Numbered from the stretch's first letter, positions 1 to 6,323 are shown. The stretch: 13,073 bases of DNA from DATIBL01 sp035457505 (GCA_035457505.1 DATIBL010000002.1:1-13073), one strand, 5' to 3'. The notes: generated from the sequence alone by a model not told the origin. A program made the numbers and translations.

Positions 1-283
1 TCCCGATCATGAGGAGAAGGATCGCAGACGTGAGACCTGCCGCGATCTGGATGTGCCGCGGGTTGGCACGCGTGCGGTGCGAAAGGAATGCTACGGAGAG
101 CGGCGCGAGGCCGATCAGCGTGTCGGTGAAGACATGTCCAATATCGGCCAAGAGTGCGAGCGAACCAGAGACATAAGACCCGGCGAGTTCGACGAGGGCG
201 ATGTAGAAGGTGAGAAGCCAGGCTTTGGCGTAGATGCGCTCATGCTCCCGATGATGGGTGTCGTTCGTCGCGTGTTGGTGCAT
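1..283 (-). CDS. Cation diffusion facilitator (CDF) metal exporter, N-terminal part
   Basis: This is the first 94 residues of a CDF-family (CzcD/ZitB-like) cation/proton antiporter; the rest lies beyond the left edge. The N-terminus is histidine-rich (H2, H4, H10, H11, H14), as often seen in zinc-exporting CDF proteins. A first membrane helix covers about residues 19-38. It is followed by the family signature in TM2, SGSLALLADIGHVFTD (39-54), which carries conserved D47 and the H50-x3-D54 metal ligands. An H/D pair here is typical of zinc-type CDFs, but the TM5 ligands are not in the window, so the metal is inferred. ATG at 283 is chosen because it opens the conserved region directly and has a -10 box seven bases upstream. 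The gene is divergent from the Fur-family gene at 394, which suggests metal-responsive control of export. Confidence 0.88.
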   Translation of the reverse strand, partial: MHQHATNDTHHREHERIYAKAWLLTFYIALVELAGSYVSGSLALLADIGHVFTDTLIGLAPLSVAFLSHRTRANPRHIQIAAGLTSAILLLMIG

Positions 284-296
284 ATCGGATATTGTA
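284..296 (-). promoter_or_regulatory. -10 box of the CDF gene, leaderless arrangement
   Basis: Read on the minus strand, TACAAT occupies 296-291 and is followed by seven bases and then the ATG at 283. Transcription would therefore begin at about the A of the start codon. No Shine-Dalgarno sequence and no good -35 are visible. The call rests on position and on the same pattern at other genes in this window. Confidence 0.5.
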
Positions 297-347
297 CACG
301 ACTCCCGGCCCCTTCGCATATAGGTTTTTTCGCACCGGCCGATTCCC

Positions 348-390
348 TGTACATCCCAGTTACTTTCATTTACGATAGTATTACAGAAGG
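348..390 (+). promoter_or_regulatory. Promoter and ribosome binding site of the Fur-family gene
   Basis: TGTACA (348-353, four of six matches to TTGACA), a 17-base spacer and TACGAT (371-376) form a plausible sigma70-type promoter. It would give a leader of about ten bases. That leader carries AGAAGG (385-390) three bases before the ATG at 394. I looked for a Fur/Zur-type inverted repeat in 284-393 and found no convincing one, so autoregulation cannot be shown from the sequence. Confidence 0.45.
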
Positions 391-393
391 AAT

Positions 394-885
394 ATGTCCG
401 CGCGAAAGCAGAAGAAGCCTCTTGAAGAGATCCTCCGCGCCACCGAACTCAAGGTGACGGTTCCTCGTCTTGCGGTCCTCTCTGTCCTTGCGGGCTCCGG
501 TTCGCCGATGCGCATCAAGGATGTCGAGAAACAGCTCCGCGAGCAATGTAAAGAGATCGACACCGTCACGATCTATCGCACGATCGAGACCTTGAAGAAA
601 AAGGGCATGGTCAAGCGCGTGCGGCTCGACGACGATGCAGCATATTTTGAGCTCGTCGACCCCGAGCGGCACTATCATCATTTCACCTGTTATGCCTGCG
701 GAAAATGTACGCGGATCAATCGCTGCGTGTTTCCGAAGTATCGCCCGATGCTGCTCCGGGATTTTCCCGAGTTTGCGGAGATCACGGACCACGAGATCGA
801 ATTTTTTGGCACGTGCGCAAAGTGCGCCAAGAAGCGTCCGAGTCCTGTCTCGGCAAAAAAGAAGTCTCCAAAGCGCCGCCCATAG
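394..885 (+). CDS. Fur-family metal-responsive transcriptional regulator
   Basis: The 163-residue protein has the two-domain Fur/Zur/PerR layout. A winged helix (about 10-78) contains the recognition-helix signature TVTIYRTIETLKKKG (57-71). A dimerisation and metal-binding domain (about 82-145) has the histidine cluster HYHH (93-96), the paired CxxC motifs C99/C102 and C141/C144 of the structural zinc site, and H133. Residues 146-163 form an unusual lysine/arginine-rich tail beyond the usual end of the family. The divergent CDF exporter and the downstream copper-type genes make a zinc, copper or general metal sensor likely, but which metal it senses cannot be read from the sequence. The start is supported by AGAAGG upstream and by the normal position of the helix-turn-helix domain. 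Confidence 0.9.
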   Translation: MSARKQKKPLEEILRATELKVTVPRLAVLSVLAGSGSPMRIKDVEKQLREQCKEIDTVTIYRTIETLKKKGMVKRVRLDDDAAYFELVDPERHYHHFTCYACGKCTRINRCVFPKYRPMLLRDFPEFAEITDHEIEFFGTCAKCAKKRPSPVSAKKKSPKRRP

Positions 886-906
886 GATGCGTTCGCTGCA
901 ATATGA

Positions 907-918
907 TACGATAGGGAT
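907..918 (+). promoter_or_regulatory. -10 box of the 919 gene, leaderless arrangement
   Basis: TACGAT (907-912) is followed by six bases and the ATG at 919, so the transcript should begin at the start codon. No clear -35 is seen. It lies in the 33-base gap after the Fur-family gene and suggests that the copper-type operon has its own promoter. Confidence 0.5.
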
Positions 919-1233
919 ATGTTCGCTCGGTCCCGTCTTTTTTCCATCCTGTCTCTCGTCGTTGCCTGTGCGCTCGTCTCGGTGATCGCGGTGCATGCCG
1001 TATTGCCGCATGATCACCATGCGCCGGAGTTTGGCGGACTGATGATCATTCTGCACCTCATCGAGCAGAAGGGGATTCCCGTCCCGGTTTTCGTGGCTGT
1101 CGCGCTTGCGATCTCGCTTCGCGTCTCTGCCGCACCCATCCTTGCTCGCATTTTGCGCATGCTCTCTTTTTCCGAACCATACCCCCTTGCGCGATGGTCG
1201 CAGCGGGGAGGATTTTCTCCCAAGGGGTATTGA
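919..1233 (+). CDS. Small His-rich two-helix membrane protein of unknown function
   Basis: The 104-residue protein is not a family I can name. An N-terminal hydrophobic segment (about 7-27) could be a signal anchor. It is followed by the metal-ligand-like stretch HAVLPHDHHAPEF (26-38), then H46, and a second hydrophobic segment (about 53-74). The polar C-terminus ends RGGFSPKGY. The HDHH cluster would lie at or just outside the membrane, which fits a small metal-binding or metal-passing role beside the copper-type genes; this is inference from context. The coding sequence for the last 18 residues also contains the strong inverted repeats described separately. The gene is followed 64 bases later by the exported protein at 1298, which lacks an obvious promoter, so the two are probably cotranscribed. 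Confidence 0.7.
   Translation: MFARSRLFSILSLVVACALVSVIAVHAVLPHDHHAPEFGGLMIILHLIEQKGIPVPVFVAVALAISLRVSAAPILARILRMLSFSEPYPLARWSQRGGFSPKGY
1179..1230 (+). other. Potential three-way-junction RNA fold at the end of the 919 gene
   Basis: ATACCCCCTTG (1179-1189) is complementary to CAAGGGGTAT (1221-1230): ten pairs with one bulged C. Inside lie two further hairpins, GCGA/TCGC (1191-1194 with 1198-1201, loop TGG) and GGAG/CTCC (1207-1210 with 1217-1220, loop GATTTT). Together they form a closed three-way junction ending just before the TGA stop at 1231. No T-run follows, so it is not a standard terminator. It could govern transcript processing or translation of the gene at 1298, or could be a coincidence of GC-rich coding sequence. 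Confidence 0.35.
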
Positions 1234-1297
1234 TGTTGCCGTCGTCCGCCTTACTCCGTGCGTTCGCGGACGCGCACGTTCTTTTGTTTCCCCATCT

Positions 1298-2020
1298 ATG
1301 TTCCATTCTTTTCGCATTGCACTCCTTCTTGCGCTTCTTGCGGCACCGCTCGGCGTCTCGGCACATGAGCGCCAGCTCTTTACCATCGGCGACACCGACT
1401 ATCTTTTCGTGGTCGGCTCGATCGGAGAACCCGTCGTGGTCGATGATAAATCTGGCGTCGAACTTCGCGTGAAGCTTGCCGATCCTGCTGACCCAACCAA
1501 CGCGAATGCGGCAAGCGCGACCCCGGCGCTCGGGTTTGAGAAGACCGTCAAAGTTGAGATCATTGCCGGAGCAGAGAAAAAGACGCTTGATCTCACTCCG
1601 GCACACGGAGAGCCCGGTCTCTACCGCGCGGTGTTTTTCCCGACCGTTGAAACTACGCTGACCTATCGCTTCTTCGGCACGATCGGATCAACCTCCGTTG
1701 ATCTTGGCTTTACCTGCAATCCCGCAGGACATGTTGCCGCTCCGGAGGATCGTACGCCGACGCCGATCACGGAAGGCGTCGTGCGGAAATTCAAAGCAGG
1801 GCAGTTCGGCTGCCCGCAAGCGAAGGGGCCGCTTGGTTTCCCTGAGGCATCCATGACTGTCCAAGACCTCCATGCTGATGCGGAGCACCATATGGGAGCG
1901 ATGATGAGCGATGTCGCAGCTCAGGAACCGAAGGTCAATTCCGCCCTTGCGATCGCCCTCGTGGCCCTTGCGATCGCAGCCGGCGCGCTCTGGAAGGCGA
2001 GCCGTACGCCGAGCGCATGA
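1298..2020 (+). CDS. Exported, membrane-anchored protein of a copper-type operon (function unknown)
   Basis: The 240-residue protein begins with a clear signal peptide (residues 1-22, ending GVSA) whose cleavage would leave H23 as the mature N-terminus (HERQLF...). A beta-rich, Ig-like exported region follows (about 25-140) and contains the segment GEPGLYRAVFFPTVETT (104-120). Beyond it are two cysteines (C140 in FTC, C172 in FGCP), a His/Met-rich stretch (H192, H197, H198, M199, M202, M203) and a C-terminal membrane helix (about 216-232). I do not recognise a named family. Its N-terminal histidine, the extra His/Met residues and the four-base ATGA overlap with the CopC-CopD gene point to a periplasmic or surface copper-binding partner of that transporter. 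ATG 1298 is chosen because the signal peptide starts there; longer frames upstream run into the 919 gene. Confidence 0.8.
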   Translation: MFHSFRIALLLALLAAPLGVSAHERQLFTIGDTDYLFVVGSIGEPVVVDDKSGVELRVKLADPADPTNANAASATPALGFEKTVKVEIIAGAEKKTLDLTPAHGEPGLYRAVFFPTVETTLTYRFFGTIGSTSVDLGFTCNPAGHVAAPEDRTPTPITEGVVRKFKAGQFGCPQAKGPLGFPEASMTVQDLHADAEHHMGAMMSDVAAQEPKVNSALAIALVALAIAAGALWKASRTPSA

Positions 2021-3984
2021 TCGGGCGGACGTTCAGCTCCGCCGCGGTTACCTGCGCGCTCTTTGTTCTTCCGTACATCGCCTCCGCGCACGCGGTGCCG
2101 ATTTCGTCGACGCCTGCGGAGTTTGACGCGTCCGTCGAGATGCCGGCGTCTGTGTTGATCCGCTTTAGCGAACGGATCGAACCATCGGCAAGCACGATCG
2201 AGATCCTCGATCCGGCGGGGAAGCCGTTGTCGGGTGATCCCGCGTCTCTTTCGCCGTCTGATCCCCGCGCATTGGTTCGCATGATCCCTCCAGGAATACA
2301 TGCGGAGGGTCCGTATCGCGTCGTCTGGCAGGTCGTATCCTCCGACGACGGACACTTTACGCGCGGAACCTTCCCGTTCTTTCTCGGTACGGGCGATGCG
2401 TCTGCCGCGATGGTCGGGTCGAGCTTCGAGATCGTGCATAGCGCATCAAAGACCGAAGCGTTCACGATTGCCCTCAAGCTCCTTGGGGAAGCCGTGGTGC
2501 TTGGGGTCTTTGCGTTCGCGCTCCTATTTGCGCGTTCGGCGCGATCTCGCGCGATCCCAGAATTGCTCCCTCTCCTTGCTCGGCGTCTCACCCTCGCGCG
2601 CCTGGCGGGTTTCGGCATTCTTCTCTCTGGCGCGGTCGCGTACTTCGTGTATAAGACGTTCCAACTCGCCGCCGCGCAGGGAAGCGACCTTCTTGCGGCG
2701 CTTCCTCGCTACGCAGCGACGACAGGCGGCACGCATACGATCGTGCTTGCGGCCCTCGCCCTCGTGGCGCTTGTCATTTCGCGCGGCATGATCGATCGCC
2801 TCATGGTTCTTGGACGTCTCGGTCTGCGCGAGTATGTCCTTGCGCTCGTGCTCCTCACTGCCTCGTATACTCAAGCGCGGCTCTCGCATGCAGCAGCGTC
2901 GCTCTTCCTTCCCGATTTTTCGATCGCGATGAACGTCGTGCATCTTTTGGGGAAGGGGCTTTGGGTAGGAGGGCTTCTGGTGTTCGCATTGGTGATCCTT
3001 CCGCTCGCATCTCTTCCGGCCTTTACACAGACGATCCGGATCGAAGGAAAGCGCCTGCTCGGACGGATCATCGCACCTGCGATCGGACTTGCTGGCGTGA
3101 GCGGGGCGTGGATCGTCTGGCTGCATCTGAAGGGAGCGGAGAATCTCCTTACGACAGGATGGGGGAAGGCCGCGATCATACTCATGATCTTCGGCGGACT
3201 CCTCTTTGCGCTCCGCCTCTTCTCGCTCTTTGTGAGCGAGCGCATGCGCCGCTGTCTGGATTGCGAGCGTTCGTTCGCGACGCTCGAAACGCTTGTCGCG
3301 CTCGCCCTCTTGGCGCTCTCCGCGACGATCATCATTACGACCCCGCCGCTTTTTGCGCGGCCGCTTTGGATGGCGCATTCTCCGAGCGCGAGCGGAATGG
3401 TCATGTTCGAAGATCCGGGCGGGGAGCAGCAGAAGCTCCGCGTTCGCGCATATGCGCCGGATGGCGCACCACTCCCGCTTCAGCATGCGACCATCGTCCT
3501 CTCCGAACGCGATCAGGGGATCGGCCCGATCGTTCTCCCGGAACGCTATCACGCGAAGACCGAGGCCGAGATCGGCGCATCGCTCCTCACTCCGCCCGGC
3601 GTCTGGACGATCGACGTCTCTGTGCCGCAGGCGAAACGCTACGATGCTGTTGGGCACGCGGATATCCGCTTTCCCGACGATCTTCTTGCGGCGCGTGCTG
3701 CTGCGGCGGAGCACCGCGTCGACGCCTTTGCTCTCGCGTGTCTCGCTGCCGCACTTTTCTTTGTCGCGAACGCGATCGTGCTTTGGCGCCGTACTGCTGC
3801 GAATGCCGTCTATGCCGAGGCGCATGTCGAGGAACTGGATGGTTCACCGATCGGGTTCTGGAGGGGGCAGGGGATCGCGCTTCTCGCCTTTGTCCTCTTT
3901 GCGATTTCGGTCGCGGTGATCGTCCCGGCGATCACCCCTTCTGTCTCCATGCAAGGCATGCACGCCGGGCATCAGATGCCCTGA
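2017..3984 (+). CDS. CopC-CopD fusion copper transport protein (YcnJ-like)
   Basis: The 655-residue integral membrane protein begins with a signal peptide (1-24) followed by a CopC domain (about 25-124). Mature residue 1 is H25, and the C-terminal part of the domain has SSDDGHFTRGTFPF with D111 and H113. These three correspond to the His/Asp/His Cu(II) site of CopC. A multi-helix CopD region spans about 150-445 and includes the family-type segment VVHLLGKGLWVGGLL (306-320). A second exported beta-rich region (about 455-555), two further helices (about 569-587 and 619-637) and a Met/His-rich C-terminus (SMQGMHAGHQMP) complete it. The order matches Bacillus YcnJ-type copper importers. It overlaps the preceding gene by four bases (ATGA), indicating translational coupling. 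The direction of copper movement is inferred from YcnJ. Confidence 0.9.
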   Translation: MIGRTFSSAAVTCALFVLPYIASAHAVPISSTPAEFDASVEMPASVLIRFSERIEPSASTIEILDPAGKPLSGDPASLSPSDPRALVRMIPPGIHAEGPYRVVWQVVSSDDGHFTRGTFPFFLGTGDASAAMVGSSFEIVHSASKTEAFTIALKLLGEAVVLGVFAFALLFARSARSRAIPELLPLLARRLTLARLAGFGILLSGAVAYFVYKTFQLAAAQGSDLLAALPRYAATTGGTHTIVLAALALVALVISRGMIDRLMVLGRLGLREYVLALVLLTASYTQARLSHAAASLFLPDFSIAMNVVHLLGKGLWVGGLLVFALVILPLASLPAFTQTIRIEGKRLLGRIIAPAIGLAGVSGAWIVWLHLKGAENLLTTGWGKAAIILMIFGGLLFALRLFSLFVSERMRRCLDCERSFATLETLVALALLALSATIIITTPPLFARPLWMAHSPSASGMVMFEDPGGEQQKLRVRAYAPDGAPLPLQHATIVLSERDQGIGPIVLPERYHAKTEAEIGASLLTPPGVWTIDVSVPQAKRYDAVGHADIRFPDDLLAARAAAAEHRVDAFALACLAAALFFVANAIVLWRRTAANAVYAEAHVEELDGSPIGFWRGQGIALLAFVLFAISVAVIVPAITPSVSMQGMHAGHQMP

Positions 3985-4015
3985 CCTCGGTCTTTCCGAG
4001 TGCTATACTTGTCGC
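3981..4015 (+). promoter_or_regulatory. Promoter of the 4016 gene, overlapping the copCD stop codon
   Basis: CTGACC (3981-3986, four of six matches to TTGACA) is separated by 17 bases from TATACT (4004-4009), and six bases later comes the ATG at 4016. This is a near-standard promoter whose transcript should begin at the start codon. The -35 contains the TGA stop of the preceding gene. Confidence 0.6.
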
Positions 4016-4525
4016 ATGCAGCGCCTCGCTCACATAGTCTTCGGCCTGGTGATGATTCCGACGGTGGTTTTTGCGCACGGATTCGGACAGACGATCCAGC
4101 AGGAATCGAATGGATATCTTTTGGCGGTGGATTCTGCGAGTGAAACGCTTATCGCGGGTTCTGCCGAGCGGATCGGGTTCGATATTACGCCGAAGGTTGG
4201 CACGGGAACGCCTGCGTTCTCGCACGTGTGGATCCGGATCATGTCGCCCGACCAGACGCTCCTTTTCGCGGGCTTCATCGTTCGGTCCGATATCGGGCAG
4301 ACGGGCATGACTTTCGCGTTTCCCGACGAAGGAACATACGAGGTGGCGCTTCGTTTTCAGGATGACGCCACGATCGTCGCCGAAGGAACGTTCCTTCTTC
4401 CGATCGCGGCAGGGGGCACCTGGGAGAGTACCAAGATCCTCCAGGGGATCGCGCTTCTTGAATTCTTTGCATTGACGATCCTTGCGGTCATTCTCGCAAC
4501 AAGAAAGCGCACGATCGCGGGGTAG
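4016..4525 (+). CDS. Exported, membrane-anchored Ig-like protein of the copper-type locus
   Basis: The 169-residue protein has a signal peptide (1-20, ending VVFA) that would leave H21 as the mature N-terminus (HGFGQT...). It is followed by a single beta-sandwich-like exported domain (about 28-130) with H70 in SHVWIRI and the ending GTYEVALRF (106-114), reminiscent of YtkA/FixH-like domains. A C-terminal membrane helix (about 142-161) precedes a short basic tail. I cannot assign a named family. The third mature N-terminal histidine in a row in this locus suggests that it also binds copper outside the membrane; that is inference. It has its own promoter overlapping the end of the CopC-CopD gene, so it may be expressed separately. 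The gene is convergent with the DUF475 gene, whose stop is 30 bases away. Confidence 0.78.
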   Translation: MQRLAHIVFGLVMIPTVVFAHGFGQTIQQESNGYLLAVDSASETLIAGSAERIGFDITPKVGTGTPAFSHVWIRIMSPDQTLLFAGFIVRSDIGQTGMTFAFPDEGTYEVALRFQDDATIVAEGTFLLPIAAGGTWESTKILQGIALLEFFALTILAVILATRKRTIAG

Positions 4526-4541
4526 CGTGCGTTCCTTCTTG
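4500..4541. terminator. Imperfect hairpin between convergent genes, possible terminator
   Basis: CAAGAA (4500-4505) pairs with TTCTTG (4536-4541), and CGCAC (4508-4512) pairs with GTGCG (4527-4531), with a small internal loop. The structure spans the stop codon of the 4016 gene and lies just before the end of the convergent DUF475 gene. There is no T-run on either side, so intrinsic termination is uncertain. Confidence 0.3.
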
Positions 4542-4554
4542 GCGATGCCTTTGG

Positions 4555-5481
4555 TTATGCTCCCGCAACGCCTGTGCGGTTCTCTCGGATCGACTTCCAG
4601 AGGAAGTATCCGATCACGAAGAAGGTAACGAGGGGAGAGAGATACTCGGGAATATGGACCCCGAATCCGTGGGCGGTCATGACGACGCCGAGGGCGAGGA
4701 TGGAATACATCGCGCCGTGTTTGAGATAGCCGTAGCGCTTGATGCGGTCGATGTTCGACACGGTCATCCAGCGGACAACCAGCGCGCCGATCCCGTTGCC
4801 GATCAGAATGAGCGGAATCGAGAGCGTGAACGCAAAGGCGCCGAGTACGCCGTCGATCGAGAACGCTGCATCGATCATCTCGAGATAGAGGATCTTGCTG
4901 ATGTCGGACTTGCCGCTTTTCTTGAGGTCTACTTCTGCGCGTTCGGCGTTTTCTTTGAATCCGCCGACCAGGAAGAAGGCGCTTGCGCCGACGGTCGCGC
5001 CGAATGCGAGCATCGGGTCCGCCTTGAGCGCTTCCCAAACGACGATCGTCAGAATGATGGATGCTGTCGCGTAGAACCAGAGGCCGTTGTCGAGGAAGAA
5101 TTTCTCAACGCGGAGTCCCAGGCGCTTCGGCTCCAGAAAAAGCCAATGGAGAAAGAGAAAGAGAAGGAAGATCCCCGCGCCGAGCATGAGGACCGGCGCT
5201 GCCGTTTCGATCGCCGCGACAACCTCCGGATCGCTTGAGAATGTTGCCGTGAAAGCGCCGAAAAGTCCAACCCCTGGCATGACCGCCCAGATGATAAGGA
5301 GCGGAAGAAGTCCGCGGATCAGGAAGACGGCGATAAAAATGCCCCAGGTGAGAAACCACTTCCTGGCGCGTGGTCCGACGGTGGTGAGAACGTCCGCGTT
5401 GATGACGGCGTTGTCGATCGAGTTGATCGTCTCGAAGACCACGAGCCCGAGAACGACCAGTGCGGCAGTTACGAAATCCAT
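4555..5481 (-). CDS. DUF475 / TerC-like integral membrane protein
   Basis: The 308-residue polytopic protein has about eight to nine hydrophobic segments. Two repeated acidic membrane motifs mark the TerC/DUF475 group: FETINSIDNAVINADVL near the N-terminus (about 15-31) and YLEMIDAAFSIDGVLGAFAF in the second half. Each carries a conserved SxD core, suggesting an inverted-repeat metal-ion transporter fold. Related TerC/YkoY/YjbE proteins are linked to manganese or calcium efflux or to metallation of exported proteins. The exact role of DUF475 is not established, so a metal link is inferred, helped by the neighbouring copper block. ATG at 5481 is preferred over the in-frame ATG at 5493 because the latter lies inside the putative -10 box. 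The gene is separated from the upstream VOC gene by a terminator. Confidence 0.85.
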   Translation of the reverse strand: MDFVTAALVVLGLVVFETINSIDNAVINADVLTTVGPRARKWFLTWGIFIAVFLIRGLLPLLIIWAVMPGVGLFGAFTATFSSDPEVVAAIETAAPVLMLGAGIFLLFLFLHWLFLEPKRLGLRVEKFFLDNGLWFYATASIILTIVVWEALKADPMLAFGATVGASAFFLVGGFKENAERAEVDLKKSGKSDISKILYLEMIDAAFSIDGVLGAFAFTLSIPLILIGNGIGALVVRWMTVSNIDRIKRYGYLKHGAMYSILALGVVMTAHGFGVHIPEYLSPLVTFFVIGYFLWKSIRENRTGVAGA

Positions 5482-5494
5482 TGCCGAGAGCATA
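5482..5494 (-). promoter_or_regulatory. -10 box of the DUF475 gene, leaderless arrangement
   Basis: On the minus strand TATGCT (5494-5489) is followed by seven bases and the ATG at 5481, so the transcript should begin at this start codon. It directly follows the terminator of the preceding gene. No good -35 is seen. Confidence 0.45.
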
Positions 5495-5510
5495 CCACGG
5501 TTTTGGCTAG

Positions 5511-5535
5511 AAAAAAACGGCGCATCTGCGCCGTT
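5511..5535 (-). terminator. Rho-independent terminator of the VOC gene
   Basis: On the minus strand AACGGCGC (5535-5528), the loop AGAT and GCGCCGTT (5523-5516) form a perfect eight-pair hairpin. It runs straight into further T residues (5515-5511), giving seven consecutive T. The TAA stop of the VOC gene overlaps the first arm. This is the clearest intrinsic terminator in the window and separates the VOC gene from the DUF475 gene. Confidence 0.88.
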
Positions 5536-6241
5536 ATCGATCGATCGGAATCCCGCGCTTCTCCAGCGAATGCCGGAGTGGGCCGAGCTCACCGAAAATG
5601 TTCATTTTGAAGAGCGTTTTTTCTTCGAGCAGTTTTCCGAGCGCGAGCCAGAGTTTTCTGACGTTCGCATCCTGAAATTCGTCTGCGTGTGCAACGCGCG
5701 ACGCCTCATTTTTCGAGAGAACTTCCTTGAGTTCGTAGAAAAGCCCTCCCGGCATGATGGGGTAGGTAAAGGCTTGCCGAACGACCATGCCTCCTTCCTC
5801 TACAACGCAGAAGGGAGAGTCGGGTCCTTCGTGCTCGGTGATGAATCTGACGCCTTTCTTTTCCCAGTCCCGAACGAGTGGGATCAGTTTTCCGCACGGG
5901 ATACGGAAGGCGATATGCTGCACCATGAGCTCGATCCCTCTCGTGTGCTGGAGGTATGCGTTCACCTGAGACGGCTGGTTTGCGACGCCTCTCATGTTGT
6001 CGATCCCTTGCATGAGCGCAAGCTGGGCCGGAAGCGGTCTGCTTGGGCTGCTTGGCGAAGAGACAACGACCGTGCGCATGCTCGTGCGTCCGTCGCCGAT
6101 CTTGTCCGGGTCGGGGCGATAGGTCCCCTCGGTCTTCCAGCCGAGATATCGTTTGAGGGCAACCAGCGCATTCAGGTCGCACGTCGGCATTGCGATATGG
6201 TCGATGGAGGCACCGGCGACAGGGGAATCCGAGAAATGCAT
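5534..6241 (-). CDS. VOC-superfamily metalloprotein, HPPD-like iron site
   Basis: The 235-residue protein is built from two beta-alpha-beta modules of the vicinal oxygen chelate (glyoxalase/dioxygenase) fold. Module one opens with ASIDHIAMP (H15). Module two opens with MVQHIAFRIP (H109) and ends with GGLFYELKE (E170). H15, H109 and E170 match the 2-His-1-Glu Fe(II) facial triad in the catalytic half of 4-hydroxyphenylpyruvate and hydroxymandelate dioxygenases. The protein is much shorter than those enzymes (about 350 residues or more) and lacks their non-catalytic N-terminal half. A helical C-terminal extension (about 174-228) is unassigned. The substrate is unknown; a dioxygenase, an isomerase or a metal-binding non-enzyme are all possible. 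GGAG lies eight bases before the ATG at 6241. The gene has its own promoter and terminator and so is a single-gene unit. Confidence 0.72.
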   Translation of the reverse strand: MHFSDSPVAGASIDHIAMPTCDLNALVALKRYLGWKTEGTYRPDPDKIGDGRTSMRTVVVSSPSSPSRPLPAQLALMQGIDNMRGVANQPSQVNAYLQHTRGIELMVQHIAFRIPCGKLIPLVRDWEKKGVRFITEHEGPDSPFCVVEEGGMVVRQAFTYPIMPGGLFYELKEVLSKNEASRVAHADEFQDANVRKLWLALGKLLEEKTLFKMNIFGELGPLRHSLEKRGIPIDR

Positions 6242-6249
6242 GATTCTGA

Positions 6250-6297
6250 CTCCAAAAGCTCTATTTCTGAGTATAGTGATGCCGCTGACTCTGTCGA
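6250..6297 (-). promoter_or_regulatory. Promoter and ribosome binding site of the VOC gene
   Basis: On the minus strand TCGACA (6297-6292, five of six matches to TTGACA), a 16-base spacer and TATACT (6275-6270) form a strong promoter. The leader is about 20 bases and carries GGAG eight bases before the ATG at 6241. This is one of only two genes here with a recognisable Shine-Dalgarno sequence. Confidence 0.6.
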
Positions 6298-6305
6298 GTC
6301 GGCGG
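6282..6305. repeat. Inverted repeat after the histidine kinase gene, over the VOC -35
   Basis: CCGCTGACTC (6282-6291) and GAGTCGGCGG (6296-6305) flank the loop TGTC. They form ten pairs with one G-T wobble on the plus strand, or nine pairs and one mismatch on the minus strand. It lies about 20 bases beyond the kinase stop and covers the VOC -35 box. There is no T-run, so it may be a weak terminator, a transcript-stabilising hairpin or an operator. Confidence 0.4.
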
Positions 6306-6323
6306 AAACCGGAGGTCCAGATG

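Noticed and set aside
284..393. A Fur/Zur operator in the divergent region
   Set aside because: The stretch around 359-385 has only a few symmetrical positions; I could not form a convincing palindrome.
2524..3825. A 433-codon open frame on the minus strand
   Set aside because: It is antisense to the CopC-CopD fusion and reads as Arg/Lys/Glu-rich low-complexity sequence without hydrophobic core pattern.
3932..5038. A 368-codon open frame on the minus strand
   Set aside because: It is a shifted frame of the DUF475 gene and antisense to the 4016 gene, with extreme Arg content and no recognisable domain.
5482..5592. Extension of the DUF475 gene to an ATG at 5592
   Set aside because: It would run through the VOC gene's terminator and coding end; the membrane protein sequence starts at 5481.
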